DNA from: Cellulophaga omnivescoria
Lineage (GTDB): Bacteria > Bacteroidota > Bacteroidia > Flavobacteriales > Flavobacteriaceae
DNA: 64,000 bases
Assembly (NCBI RefSeq): GCF_001999725.1
Contig: NZ_MDDP01000017.1
Span: 1-64,000 of the forward strand
Reading direction: 5' to 3'
Part shown: piece after piece, positions 25,402 to 34,523 of the stretch
Layout of the letters: the number at the start of each line of letters is the position of its first letter
Numbering within the stretch: position 1 is the stretch's first letter
Notes under the pieces: model-generated
Databases searched by the model: none
What the model saw: only the letters and a program-made list of their open reading frames with translations
Told to the model about the DNA's origin: nothing
Made by a program: the position numbers and the translations under genes

Positions 25402-26451
25402 TTAAACATCATCAAAATCTACTTTTAATGTAGGTGTTGTTGCGTGTGCTTGGCACGTTAAAATTAATCCTTCTTCAATTTCACCATCCGTTAAAATCTG
25501 GTTTTTAACCATTTCTGCTTTACCATCTGTAACGCGAGCAATACAACTACTGCAAACACCACCTTGGCAAGAGTATGGTGCATCTATATTTTCTTTTAAA
25601 ACAGCATCTAAAACAATTGTGCTTTTATCCATCTCAAAAGTAAATTCCTCATCATCTACAATAACAGTAACTGCCGTTTTTCCGCCTTCTTTAACAGGCA
25701 TTTCGTCTTTAATTTCTGTAGTTGTAAAAAGTTCAAAATGTATTTTGTCTTCGCTAACTTCGTTTTCCTTTAAAGTATCAGAAACTGTATTAATCATAGC
25801 CTCTGGACCGCAAAGATAAAAATCATCAAAAGCAATATCTTTATGTTTGTTTTTAGTAATGTAGTTAACTGTAGACCTCTCTATTCTTCCAAAAATAGAG
25901 TTTTCATCCTGTTCTTGGCTATAAATAAAGTATACAAAAAATCGGTTATTATATTCTAGTTGAAGCTTGGCTAAGTCTGTGTGAAACATTGTTTCTTCAA
26001 AAGATTTGTTACCGTATGCTAAAACAAATTTGTTTTCTGGGTTGCTGTCTAATACAGACCTTGCAATACTAATAATAGGTGTTATACCACTACCAGCAGC
26101 AAAAGCGGCAACATTTTTAACGGCATCTGTAGGTTTAAAAACAAACCTACCTTCTGGAGGCATAACTTCTAGAACATCACCTTCTTTAAGTTTAGAATGT
26201 GCAAAGTCTGAGAAACCGCCATTATCTACTTTTTTAACACCAATGGTAATACAATCTTTTTTAGGAGAAGAACTAATAGAATACGCTCTACGCAATTCTT
26301 TGCCTTTAATTTCTTTTTTAATAGTGATGTATTGACCAGATATAAACTTAAAAGTCTGAATTAAGTCTTTAGGAATAGCAAATGTTATTGCTACAGAACT
26401 AGGTGTTAAAGCCTTTATATGTTGTACCGTTAACGGATGAAAATGATTCAT
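25402..26451 (-). CDS. PaaE-like ferredoxin/FAD oxidoreductase
   Basis: A 349-residue NAD(P)H-dependent electron-transfer protein. The N-terminal FAD domain shows FISGQYITI and RRAYSISSSP; the NAD(P) domain shows AAGSGITPIISIA and YLCGPEAMI; the C-terminal plant-type ferredoxin carries the [2Fe-2S] ligands in PYSCQGGVCSSCIARV and a last cysteine in LILTCQAH. This order is that of the reductase component of phenylacetyl-CoA epoxidase (PaaE) and related reductases. No paa genes are nearby, so the electron acceptor is unknown. A longer frame begins at 26478, but the ATG at 26451 (MNHFHPLTVQHIK) fits the family and the promoter just upstream. Confidence 0.9.
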   Translation of the reverse strand: MNHFHPLTVQHIKALTPSSVAITFAIPKDLIQTFKFISGQYITIKKEIKGKELRRAYSISSSPKKDCITIGVKKVDNGGFSDFAHSKLKEGDVLEVMPPEGRFVFKPTDAVKNVAAFAAGSGITPIISIARSVLDSNPENKFVLAYGNKSFEETMFHTDLAKLQLEYNNRFFVYFIYSQEQDENSIFGRIERSTVNYITKNKHKDIAFDDFYLCGPEAMINTVSDTLKENEVSEDKIHFELFTTTEIKDEMPVKEGGKTAVTVIVDDEEFTFEMDKSTIVLDAVLKENIDAPYSCQGGVCSSCIARVTDGKAEMVKNQILTDGEIEEGLILTCQAHATTPTLKVDFDDV

Positions 26452-26467
26452 AAAAAAATATTTTCTA

Positions 26468-26475
26468 CAAAAATA
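26468..26475 (-). promoter_or_regulatory. Putative -7 element for the PaaE-like gene
   Basis: On the minus strand TATTTTTG matches TAnnTTTG, 16 bases before the start codon at 26451. No clear -33 element. Confidence 0.4.
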
Positions 26476-26517
26476 CACATTGCCCTTTTGATAAAAAACC
26501 TAGTTTGCTAAAATTTA

Positions 26518-26553
26518 ATACATAGAATTCTTATGCATAAGAAAATTATGTAT
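26518..26553. promoter_or_regulatory. 36-bp symmetric operator candidate upstream of padR
   Basis: A perfect 16-bp palindrome TTCTTATGCATAAGAA (26528-26543) is flanked at equal distance by ATACATA (26518-26524) and TATGTAT (26547-26553), all centred on the same point. PadR regulators commonly bind ATGT/ACAT-type inverted repeats, and this site lies between padR and the divergent reductase gene. It runs into TATATTCG (26551-26558), a one-mismatch -7 element for padR. Confidence 0.6.
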
Positions 26554-26638
26554 ATATTCGTAATAACAATTTTACTGCTAAAAGTTGTTATAGAAATAGG
26601 AGATGTTTGTTTTAAAAGCAAAATAAGAGAACAGAAAA

Positions 26639-26977
26639 ATGGGAAATTCTAAATTATACAAGGGTAGTTTAAATACTATTATTTTAAAGTTGCTTGAAGA
26701 AAAAGGCAAGATGTATGGGTATGAAATTACACAAAAAGTAAAAGAGTTAACCAAAGGAGAACTTAAAATTACGGAAGGTGCATTATACCCTGCCTTACAT
26801 AAATTAGAAGCGGAAGGACTTTTAGATGTTGAGGTTGCAAAGGTTGATAATCGTTTGCGTAAATATTACAAGCTAACTGAAGCAGGTGAAAAAGAAACCG
26901 TTAACAGGTTAGCAGAGTTAGAGGAGTTTATACGTAGTATGCAAAATTTAGTAAACCCTAAATGGAGTATAGAGTAG
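26639..26977 (+). CDS. PadR family transcriptional regulator
   Basis: A 112-residue winged-helix regulator. The PadR pattern is complete: LYKGSLNTIILKLLEEKGKMYGYEITQKVKEL, then LKITEGALYPALHKLEAEGLL (recognition helix) and the wing VDNRLRKYYKLTEAGEKE, with a C-terminal helix for dimerisation. It is four bases ahead of the first of three tandem membrane-protein genes and heads an operon that ends in an ABC exporter. Small PadR proteins of this kind often control such exporters and respond to membrane-active compounds, which is the likely role here. Confidence 0.94.
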   Translation: MGNSKLYKGSLNTIILKLLEEKGKMYGYEITQKVKELTKGELKITEGALYPALHKLEAEGLLDVEVAKVDNRLRKYYKLTEAGEKETVNRLAELEEFIRSMQNLVNPKWSIE

Positions 26978-26981
26978 AGGT

Positions 26982-27614
26982 ATGAAATTAACTAAGGAAG
27001 AGATTCAATTTATAGACACCTATCTTAAAAATTCTGATATTATGTTTACAGATGTCAGAACAGAAATGGTAGACCATGTTGCTACTGCGGTATTAGAAAA
27101 AATGGAAGAAGAAAACCATACGTTTTATGACGCTTTTAAGGCGTATATGGTTGTGCATAAAAAAGATTTATTAAAGTACAATAAGCAGTTTAAAAAAACT
27201 ACAGATAAAATAGTACTTAAATCGCTTTTTAAAAAGTTTACAGCACCATTAAATATCTGTATTATGGTAGCTAGCTCTTTTCTTTTAATACAGTTTTTTC
27301 CTTTGGGAGATAAGAAGTTTCTAAAATTTGTACTATTTGGTTTTTTAATAATTGCTATACTAGTATATTTCTTCATAGGGTTAAAACAGCGTGGGCAACG
27401 TTTATCTGGAATTGAAAGAACTGGACTTATACTTACTTTAAGTTTCCAACTATATAACGCTTTTCAAAACCCTTTTTTTAATGAAAAATCTGTAATTATA
27501 AACGACTACTATTTTACCTTGGTTTTTGTTTTATTACTGGGGCTGTCTACTGCGTTTATTGCGGTGATTCTAGATCTTCATAAAAAATATACCAATCATT
27601 ATACTATTGTTTAA
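26982..27614 (+). CDS. PadR-operon membrane protein, paralog 1
   Basis: A 210-residue protein that I cannot assign to a named function. An N-terminal helical domain of about 65 residues starts MKLTKEEIQFIDTYL and continues with FTDVRTEMVDHVATAVLEKM; the rest holds four hydrophobic helices (for example LNICIMVASSFLLIQFF, FVLFGFLIIAILVYFFIGL). The next two genes have the same layout and the same opening. The soluble head may be a regulatory or protein-binding part, and the small membrane domain resembles what PadR partners such as DUF1700 proteins show in other phyla. This comparison is by architecture only. Confidence 0.8.
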   Translation: MKLTKEEIQFIDTYLKNSDIMFTDVRTEMVDHVATAVLEKMEEENHTFYDAFKAYMVVHKKDLLKYNKQFKKTTDKIVLKSLFKKFTAPLNICIMVASSFLLIQFFPLGDKKFLKFVLFGFLIIAILVYFFIGLKQRGQRLSGIERTGLILTLSFQLYNAFQNPFFNEKSVIINDYYFTLVFVLLLGLSTAFIAVILDLHKKYTNHYTIV

Positions 27615-27615
27615 T

Positions 27616-28347
27616 ATGAAACTAACCAAAGAACAAATAGAATTTATAGATGATTATCTTATTAAAAATAAGGTGAAATATTGGGATGTTCGTATGGAGC
27701 TTTTAGACCATATTAGTAATGAGGTAGAAGCTCTAATGAAAGTAGGATCTAGTTTTACCAATGCAATGCAAGCAGTTCATATTAAATTTGGTAATGATTT
27801 AACTATAAAAAGACTTAACAAGGAAAATACCGGTTGGGATACTTTCCCTAGCTTGTATGCAGATTCGTCTGGTTATAAGGAGTTTATTGAAGAAAAAAGA
27901 CAGGGGTTAACTAAGGGTTTTGGAAAGCTTCAAAGAAAAGCCTTAAGGCTGTTTTTCACCAATGCTAAGTCACTAATACTATACGCTTGTGTGCTCATAG
28001 TATTTTTATATACCAAAGAGTTTTTTACTGTAAAAACAATGCATAAGACTTTATTATTGCTATTAATGGTAATGGCATTAACTCCGTGTTTAGTTTCATT
28101 ATTTAATCTAAAAAATACATTTAAGTCATTAACTATAAATACTGCTTTATTATCTAGTACTTCTGGAGTTAGTTTTGTTAATGGATTGTTGCTTGCGCCC
28201 AAAATATTATTAGAAGAAGGAGAGCAACTATCACCTATTTATATGTTTATAGTATTGGCGTTGTTGTTTCCTTTTTTCTATATATCTATTCAATTGTTTG
28301 TTAATCAACTTAAAAAATACAAATCAATTTATAAAAGATTAGTATGA
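27616..28347 (+). CDS. PadR-operon membrane protein, paralog 2
   Basis: A 243-residue protein with the same N-terminal head as its neighbours (MKLTKEQIEFIDDYL, KYWDVRMELLDHISNEVEALM), followed by a basic stretch and four membrane helices. An upstream TTG at 27607 is in frame, but the ATG at 27616 gives the conserved MKLTKEQ start and lies two bases after the previous stop. Its stop overlaps the next start as ATGA, so the pair is coupled in translation. The sequence between the head and the first helix (about residues 70-110) is longer than in paralog 1. Function unknown. Confidence 0.8.
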   Translation: MKLTKEQIEFIDDYLIKNKVKYWDVRMELLDHISNEVEALMKVGSSFTNAMQAVHIKFGNDLTIKRLNKENTGWDTFPSLYADSSGYKEFIEEKRQGLTKGFGKLQRKALRLFFTNAKSLILYACVLIVFLYTKEFFTVKTMHKTLLLLLMVMALTPCLVSLFNLKNTFKSLTINTALLSSTSGVSFVNGLLLAPKILLEEGEQLSPIYMFIVLALLFPFFYISIQLFVNQLKKYKSIYKRLV

Positions 28348-29042
28348 AGCTAACCAAAGAACAAATAGAAGAATTGTACGCATTTACCCGAAAACATTAT
28401 GTGGTGCATTATGATTTGCAGACCGAGCTAGTAGATCATTTAAGTAATGGTATAGAAGAACAATGGCAACAAAATCCAAATTTATCTTTTGATAATGCTT
28501 TAGGAGTTGAGTTTAAAAAATTTGGTGTTTTTGGTTTTATGGATGTTGTAGAAAAACGCCAAAAAGCTATGAACAAACGTTACAGAAAAATACTTTTTAG
28601 GTTTGTTAAAGAGTGGTTTCAGTTGCCAAAGCTGTTAACCACTATTGCAATTTTTATGGGCTTTTTTCTGGTGCTTCACTTAAAGCAAGCATCATATGTA
28701 TTAATGGGTTCAATACTAATTTTAGTAGCTGTAGATTTTTATCATCAATTTAAAAGAAGAAAAAAAGAGAAAAAACAAAAGCAGAAAAAAGAAAAGCTGT
28801 TTATGTTAGAAGCTATGATTGGCGATACCAGAAATGGCTTTTCTGTAATAACATTTTCTAATGTTTTTAATATTGTAAATACTATGCGTTTTAATTTTAG
28901 TGACTTGCATAGTTACTGGTTGGCACTTATTGCCATAGCTGCTACTTTACTATGTTTAACTTTTTACATTACTTCTTATGTAATGCCTAGTAAAGCTAAA
29001 GAATTGTTAGAAGAAACGTACCCAGAATACAATTTAATTTAA
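28344..29042 (+). CDS. PadR-operon membrane protein, paralog 3
   Basis: A 232-residue third copy: MKLTKEQIEELYAFTRKH, then VHYDLQTELVDHLSNGIEEQW, aligning with D-V-R-x-E-L-V-D-H of the other two. Four hydrophobic helices follow, with a lysine-rich cytosolic loop (about residues 132-152) between helices two and three. The start codon overlaps the stop of paralog 2. It is more diverged in the head than the first two, which suggests an old duplication. It is 61 bases ahead of the DUF5687 gene. Function unknown. Confidence 0.8.
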   Translation: MKLTKEQIEELYAFTRKHYVVHYDLQTELVDHLSNGIEEQWQQNPNLSFDNALGVEFKKFGVFGFMDVVEKRQKAMNKRYRKILFRFVKEWFQLPKLLTTIAIFMGFFLVLHLKQASYVLMGSILILVAVDFYHQFKRRKKEKKQKQKKEKLFMLEAMIGDTRNGFSVITFSNVFNIVNTMRFNFSDLHSYWLALIAIAATLLCLTFYITSYVMPSKAKELLEETYPEYNLI

Positions 29043-29103
29043 AATAGTGTAACAAATTGGCATTTGTTGCCACTAACAAAATATAATTAATCAACCTAAA
29101 ATT

Positions 29104-30576
29104 ATGTTAAAACACTTTTTAAGCCTGCAATGGAAGTCCTTTTTTAGGTCGGCTTCTTTTAAAACTAACCTGGCACTAAAAATATTTATGGGCTTTTTTG
29201 CGCTGTACTTTATTGTGGTGTTCCTTTCAATGGGAGTTGGCTCTTTTTATCTTATAAAAAAGGCAGATATGGGAGATCCACTAGAGGTGGTAAACAAATA
29301 CCTAATATACCTTTTTGTATTAGATTTGCTAATTAGGTATATGTTACAAAAAATGCCTGTAGCCAACATTAAGCCTTTATTGTATTTACCCTTTGAAAAA
29401 GCACAGGTTGTAAATTACTCTTTAGGAAAAACAATTGCTTCCTTTTTTAATTGGGGTTATGCATTTTTCTTTTTGCCATTTTCTATTGTATTGCTAATAG
29501 AGGGTTATAATCCGCTTGGTGTGGTAGCTTGGCACTTTGGTATTTTTGCACTTATTTATTGTAGTAATTTTATAAATATATTAGTTAACAATAAGGACAG
29601 TGTTTTTTACCCAGTAATAGCTGTTTTTGTAGCACTGGGAGCTTGCCATTACTTTGGTGTTTTTGATATTACTAACTACACTGCGCCATTTTTTAATGGA
29701 TTATATAACGCTCCTTGGATGGTTATTTTTCCTTGGATAGCGGTTATTGGTTTGTATTACGCTGCATTTAATTACTTTATAAAAAATATGTATTTAGATG
29801 CTGGTTTGCAAACAAAGCACGCTATAGCAAAAACAGAAGATTTGTCATTCTTAGATAAATTTGGAAGTACAGGAACCTTTTTAAAGAACGATATTAAACT
29901 TATAAAAAGAAATAAAAGACCAAAAACAGCTGGTTTAATGAGTTTTCTATTCTTGTTTTATGGCTTATTATTTGGGTCGGGAGCTGTTGAGGTATATAAT
30001 GGACCAGTTTGGCAAATATTTGGTGGAATATTTGTTTCGGGTGGTTTCTTATTCACATTTGGACAGTTTGTGCCAAGTTGGGATAGTGCGTATTACCAAT
30101 TAATGATGAGTCAGAATATAAAGTACAGAGACTACATTACCTCTAAATGGTATTTGGTGGTAATTGCCACTTTAATTAGTACTGTTTTGGCTTCTTTTTA
30201 TTTATTTTTTGGCATAAACGCATACCTAGCCGTATTGGTTGGTGCAATTTATAATATTGGTGTAAACTCACATTTAGTGTTATTGGGTGGTGCCTTTATA
30301 AAAATGCCTATAGATTTAACATCAAATAAAAAAGCCTTTGGAGATAAACAGGCTTTTAATATGAAAACAATGTTATTATCATTGCCTAAACTTTTACTGC
30401 CAATGATAATTTTTGCTGCCGGATATTACCTAGTAAACCCAACAACAGGCTATGTACTTGTTGCAGCGGCTGGTATATTAGGACTAGCATTTAGAAATAT
30501 AGTTTTTAATAAGATTGAGAAAATCTACAAAAAAGAAAAGTATAAAACTATACACGCATACAAACAAAAAGCATAA
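29104..30576 (+). CDS. DUF5687 family membrane protein (ABC exporter permease)
   Basis: A 490-residue integral membrane protein with about 12 hydrophobic helices. The start MLKHFLSLQWKSFFRSASFKTNLALKIFMGFFALYF and the middle motif LKNDIKLIKRNKRPKTAGLMSFLFLFYGLLFG fit DUF5687, a Bacteroidota family encoded next to an ABC ATPase. Here the ATPase follows 43 bases later. The pair would form an export-type ABC transporter of unknown cargo. It probably belongs to the padR operon, with three small membrane proteins upstream. Confidence 0.87.
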   Translation: MLKHFLSLQWKSFFRSASFKTNLALKIFMGFFALYFIVVFLSMGVGSFYLIKKADMGDPLEVVNKYLIYLFVLDLLIRYMLQKMPVANIKPLLYLPFEKAQVVNYSLGKTIASFFNWGYAFFFLPFSIVLLIEGYNPLGVVAWHFGIFALIYCSNFINILVNNKDSVFYPVIAVFVALGACHYFGVFDITNYTAPFFNGLYNAPWMVIFPWIAVIGLYYAAFNYFIKNMYLDAGLQTKHAIAKTEDLSFLDKFGSTGTFLKNDIKLIKRNKRPKTAGLMSFLFLFYGLLFGSGAVEVYNGPVWQIFGGIFVSGGFLFTFGQFVPSWDSAYYQLMMSQNIKYRDYITSKWYLVVIATLISTVLASFYLFFGINAYLAVLVGAIYNIGVNSHLVLLGGAFIKMPIDLTSNKKAFGDKQAFNMKTMLLSLPKLLLPMIIFAAGYYLVNPTTGYVLVAAAGILGLAFRNIVFNKIEKIYKKEKYKTIHAYKQKA

Positions 30577-30619
30577 ATAAGTAGCTCTGTTAAGAGTATA
30601 ACCATAAAAAACAAAAACC

Positions 30620-31360
30620 ATGATAAAAGCACAGAACCTTACAAAAACATACGGCGCAGCTACGGTTTTAAATATAGAAAATTTAGAAATTCCAAAAGGA
30701 CAATGTTTTGGTCTTGTAGGTAATAACGGAGCAGGAAAAACAACATTTTTTAGTTTGTTGTTAGATCTTATTCAGCCTTCTACAGGGCAAATAATAAATA
30801 ACAATGTACAAGTAAATACCAGTGAAGATTGGAAACCATTTACTTCTGCATTTATAGATGAATCTTTTTTAATTGGCTACCTAACACCAGAAGAGTATTT
30901 TTATTTTATTGGTGAGTTAAGAGGACAAAACAAAGCAGATGTAGATGCACTTGTTAATAGTTTTGAAGATTTTTTTCACGGAGAGATATTAAATCAAAAA
31001 AAATATTTAAGAGATTTATCTAAGGGAAACCAAAAGAAAGCTGGTATTGTAGCTTCTTTTATTGGTAGTCCAGAGTTGGTAATTTTAGATGAACCTTTTG
31101 CAAATTTAGATCCAACAACGCAAATAAGACTAAAAGGTATAATTAAAAATTTGGCAGCAAATCAAAATACCACAGTTTTGGTTTCTAGCCATGATCTAAG
31201 TCATGTTACAGAGGTATGTGAGCGTATTGTAGTGTTGGATAAAGGTGAACTGGTTAAAGATATAAAAACATCTGCAGCAACTTTAAAAGAGTTAGAAATT
31301 TTCTTTTCAGGTGCAGAGGCTCCAGATGCAGCAGTTGCTGTTTTTGAAGATGAGGAATAA
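30620..31360 (+). CDS. ABC transporter ATP-binding protein
   Basis: A 246-residue ABC ATPase that would drive the DUF5687 permease. The motifs are complete: Walker A GLVGNNGAGKTTFF (about residues 33-46), the signature LSKGNQKKAGIVASFIG in which the classic LSGGQ reads LSKGN, Walker B LVILDEPFANLDP, and the switch histidine in VLVSSHDLSHV. The short C-terminal extension is alanine-rich and acidic. LSKGN-type signatures are common in ATPases of the ABC-2 type. A strong terminator follows the stop, closing the operon. Confidence 0.95.
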   Translation: MIKAQNLTKTYGAATVLNIENLEIPKGQCFGLVGNNGAGKTTFFSLLLDLIQPSTGQIINNNVQVNTSEDWKPFTSAFIDESFLIGYLTPEEYFYFIGELRGQNKADVDALVNSFEDFFHGEILNQKKYLRDLSKGNQKKAGIVASFIGSPELVILDEPFANLDPTTQIRLKGIIKNLAANQNTTVLVSSHDLSHVTEVCERIVVLDKGELVKDIKTSAATLKELEIFFSGAEAPDAAVAVFEDEE

Positions 31361-31397
31361 ATAGTTGCTTTAATTAAAACAAGACTTTATAAAATTT

Positions 31398-31437
31398 AAA
31401 GGTCCATCAAATTGTATAAAATTTGATGGGCCTTTTT
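31398..31437 (+). terminator. Terminator of the padR-ABC operon
   Basis: A 15-bp stem with one G-T pair (31398-31412 with 31421-31435, core CCATCAAAT/ATTTGATGG) followed by TTTTT. Confidence 0.88.
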
Positions 31438-31518
31438 AGTTGTTGAGCTCATCAAACCAAATAAATAAAAATAAATAGTAAATTTATGCACCTTAAACAT
31501 AATAATACCGCGGTTTTT

Positions 31519-31526
31519 TAGTTTTG
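31519..31526 (+). promoter_or_regulatory. Putative -7 element for sprE
   Basis: TAGTTTTG matches TAnnTTTG, 23 bases before the TTG start codon of sprE. No clear -33 element. Confidence 0.4.
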
Positions 31527-31549
31527 TTTAGGTAAGAATAGATACAATT

Positions 31550-34096
31550 TTGAAGCTTCAAACTAAAATTATAGGAACAGTAGCGCTAGCAGCATTAGTC
31601 TTTAATGCCTGTTCTACTAAAAAGAACGCCTTTGTTAACAGAGAGTGGCACGCATTAAATACAAAATTTAATGTGCTCTATAACGGTAATATTGCTTTTG
31701 AAAAGGGCAGAGAAGAATTAAATGCCAATTACAAAGATAATTATTGGGATTTATTACCAATAGAGCGTTTAGAAGTTACAGATGATGTTAAACTAGATTC
31801 AGAAAATAACAATCCAAATTTTGTAATAGCAGAAGAAAAAGCAACAAAAGCCATACAAAAACATAGTATGGTTATTAAAGATAGGGAGCGTAACCCGCAA
31901 ACAGATGAGGCTTACTTACTTTTAGGAAAAGCACGTTATTTTGATCAGCGTTTTATTCCGGCTCAAGAGGCTTTTAATTATGTGCTTAAAAATTACATAC
32001 AGAGCGATAAGTTTAACGAGGCTCGTATTTGGAGAGAAAAAACCAATGTGCGTTTAGAGAATGATGAGCTTGCTATTAAAAACTTAAAAAAGCTTTTTAA
32101 ATATGACGACTTATCTGACCAAGAATATGCAGACGCAAGAGCGGTTATGGCTCAGGCATATATTAATTTAAATGCTCCAGATACTGCAATTCAGCAATTA
32201 AAAAGAGCATCGGTCTACACAAAAAAACAAGAAGAAAAAGGAAGGTATTATTTTATAATTGGACAGTTGTACAATCAGCTTAACAAAAAAGATAGTGCCA
32301 ATTATGCCTTTGATAAAATTATAGATTTAAACAGAAAATCTCCTCGTGTTTATTTTATTAATGCGCACTTGCAAAAAATAATGAACACAGCTGTTACTGC
32401 CAGTAACAAAGAGGAAATGTTAGAGTATTTAACAGATTTAGAAGAGAACAGAGAAAATAGGCCGTTTTTAGATAAAATATACAGGCAAAAAGCACAGTTT
32501 TTTTTAAATCAAGAACAAGATAGTTTGGCCTTGGTTTATTTTGATAAATCTTTGCGCGCTACCACAAACGATAATAAATTAAACGCACTTAATTATGAGA
32601 ATTTAGGTGAGTATTATTTTGATAAAAATAACTACAAACAAGCTGGGGCGTATTTTGATAGTACACTTACCAATTTGGTAGAAACCAGTAAAAAGCACCG
32701 TTTAATTAAAAAGAAATTAGACAATTTAGAAGATGTTGTAAAGTATGAAGATATTGTGCAGTATACAGACAGTGTTGTAACTATTTACAATTTGCCTAAA
32801 GAGAAGCAAATAACTTATTTTCAAAAATTTATTGAAGATAAAAAAGCAAAGGAAGAGGCGGCTGCAAAAAAAGAAAAAGAGCGTCAAAACGCAGGTATAG
32901 CAGCTTTTGCTAATACCAAAGCAGGTAAACAAAATAAGGGCAAATTTTATTTTTACAATATTACAAGTTTAGGTTATGGTAAAACCGATTTTAAAACCGC
33001 TTGGGGTTCTCGTAAACTAGAGGATAATTGGCGTTGGTCTAACAAAAATGTGGTATTGCAAACTAATGATGATACTGCAGTTGCTGGTAACGCATCTAAT
33101 GCTATTGTAGAAGAAGGACAAGAGTATAAGGTAGATTATTATATGGATAAATTACCAACTAGTGATGCGGTAATAGATAGCTTAAAAAAGGAGCGCAATT
33201 TTGCAAACTACCAATTAGGGTTAATTTATAAAGAAAAATTTAAAGAAAACCTTTTGGCAGCTGGTAAACTAGAGTCGGTTTTAAAGTCTAACCCAGAGGA
33301 GCGATTAATACTACCATCTAAGTATAATTTATATAAAATATATGAAGAATCTGGCAGTAATTTAGCCGCTGCAATGAAACAAGATATTATAGCAAACCAC
33401 CAAGGTTCTAGATATGCAGAGGTGTTGTTAAATCCTAAAGCAATTTTAGAAGGGTCTGCAGACACTCCAAACGCTAGGTACACAAGATTGTATAAAATGT
33501 TTCAGAACCAAGAGTACTTAAAAGTTATTACTGGTGCAGAAGAAAACATTAACAGATATACAGGAGATGAAATTGCACCTAAGTTTGAGATGTTAAAAGC
33601 AATGGCAACCGGAAGAATAGAAGGTTTTGAAGCCTTTAAGGAGGCATTAAATTATGTAGCGCTTAATTATCCAAATAATCCAGAGGGTAAAAGAGCACAG
33701 GAAATGATTAAATATCAAATTCCACAATTAGAGAAATCAGATTTTGTAGATCAATCTACTAATGCAAAGGGTACCTGGAAAGTGGTTTTCCCTTTTAGTA
33801 GAAATAATGATGCAGCAGCTAATGAGTTGTACAAACTGCTAAATAAATCTGTAGAAGATTTAAAATATAAAAATAAAGTATCTAAAGATATTTACAATTT
33901 AGAGCAACAATTTGTAGTGGTACATGGGTTTGCCTCAGAAGAATTTGCATTGGGATATGCAGAATTATTAAAAAATAATAAAGATTACAAGGTTGGTCAT
34001 CAGAATTTTGTAATTTTATCCAACAACTACAAAGTTGTGCAAGTACACAAAAAATTAAACGAGTATAAAAAAACACTATTAATCCCAAAACCGTAA
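31550..34096 (+). CDS. sprE: SprE/PorW-type lipoprotein of type IX secretion and gliding
   Basis: An 848-residue lipoprotein with tetratricopeptide repeats, matching the SprE/PorW family needed for type IX secretion and gliding motility in Bacteroidota. The signal peptide ends in ALVFNAC, and the family opening follows: TKKNAFVNREWHALNTKFNVLYNGNIAFEKG. TPR-like repeats run from about residue 110 to 390 (EAYLLLGKARYFDQRFIPAQEAFNYVL and similar), a charged coiled segment lies near 430-450, and more repeats fill the C-terminal half. The start is a TTG; no ATG is suitably placed. Bactofilin and ATP synthase genes follow on the same strand. Confidence 0.88.
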   Translation: MKLQTKIIGTVALAALVFNACSTKKNAFVNREWHALNTKFNVLYNGNIAFEKGREELNANYKDNYWDLLPIERLEVTDDVKLDSENNNPNFVIAEEKATKAIQKHSMVIKDRERNPQTDEAYLLLGKARYFDQRFIPAQEAFNYVLKNYIQSDKFNEARIWREKTNVRLENDELAIKNLKKLFKYDDLSDQEYADARAVMAQAYINLNAPDTAIQQLKRASVYTKKQEEKGRYYFIIGQLYNQLNKKDSANYAFDKIIDLNRKSPRVYFINAHLQKIMNTAVTASNKEEMLEYLTDLEENRENRPFLDKIYRQKAQFFLNQEQDSLALVYFDKSLRATTNDNKLNALNYENLGEYYFDKNNYKQAGAYFDSTLTNLVETSKKHRLIKKKLDNLEDVVKYEDIVQYTDSVVTIYNLPKEKQITYFQKFIEDKKAKEEAAAKKEKERQNAGIAAFANTKAGKQNKGKFYFYNITSLGYGKTDFKTAWGSRKLEDNWRWSNKNVVLQTNDDTAVAGNASNAIVEEGQEYKVDYYMDKLPTSDAVIDSLKKERNFANYQLGLIYKEKFKENLLAAGKLESVLKSNPEERLILPSKYNLYKIYEESGSNLAAAMKQDIIANHQGSRYAEVLLNPKAILEGSADTPNARYTRLYKMFQNQEYLKVITGAEENINRYTGDEIAPKFEMLKAMATGRIEGFEAFKEALNYVALNYPNNPEGKRAQEMIKYQIPQLEKSDFVDQSTNAKGTWKVVFPFSRNNDAAANELYKLLNKSVEDLKYKNKVSKDIYNLEQQFVVVHGFASEEFALGYAELLKNNKDYKVGHQNFVILSNNYKVVQVHKKLNEYKKTLLIPKP

Positions 34097-34103
34097 TAAA
34101 AAT

Positions 34104-34523
34104 ATGTTTTCAGACAAAAATAAACCTAGAGATGTTGTAGATATGGGCGGCCAGCCTAACAGAATTGGAAAAAACACCAAAATTAAAGGTGATATAGTTT
34201 CAGAAGCCGATTTTAGAATTGACGGTAAGTTAGATGGTAACGTAAAAACATCTGGTAAGGTAGTTATTGGCAAAGATGGCTACATTCACGGAAAGGTAGA
34301 GTGTGTAAATGCAGACATAGAAGGCGGTTTTAACGGTGAGTTATTAGTATCTGACTTATTATCATTAAAATCTTCAGCAGTAATAGAAGGTACGGTTTCT
34401 GTATCTAAGCTTGCTGTAGAGCCTGGTGCTACTTTTAATGCATCATGTGTTATGGGAGGTAAAAACGGAGCCTTATCTGGCGCTAAACAAGCTTCAGCTG
34501 GTGGAACTTCCAAAGCTTCCTAA
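34104..34523 (+). CDS. Bactofilin (polymer-forming cytoskeletal protein)
   Basis: A 139-residue bactofilin. The beta-helical core spans about residues 20-115 with the regular six-residue ladder (NRIGKNTKIKGDIVSEADF, RIDGKLDGNVKTSGKVVIG, GYIHGKVECVNADIEGGF, NGELLVSDLLSLKSSAVIEGTV). Both ends are short and unstructured, with an alanine, glycine and serine-rich tail. Such proteins polymerise without nucleotide at the membrane and help shape the cell or position envelope machines. It starts 7 bases after sprE, and the atpZ-like gene begins within its last codons. Confidence 0.93.
   Translation: MFSDKNKPRDVVDMGGQPNRIGKNTKIKGDIVSEADFRIDGKLDGNVKTSGKVVIGKDGYIHGKVECVNADIEGGFNGELLVSDLLSLKSSAVIEGTVSVSKLAVEPGATFNASCVMGGKNGALSGAKQASAGGTSKAS

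Noticed and set aside
29055-29075. Small hairpin TGGCA/TGCCA upstream of the DUF5687 gene
   Set aside because: Five base pairs only, likely by chance.
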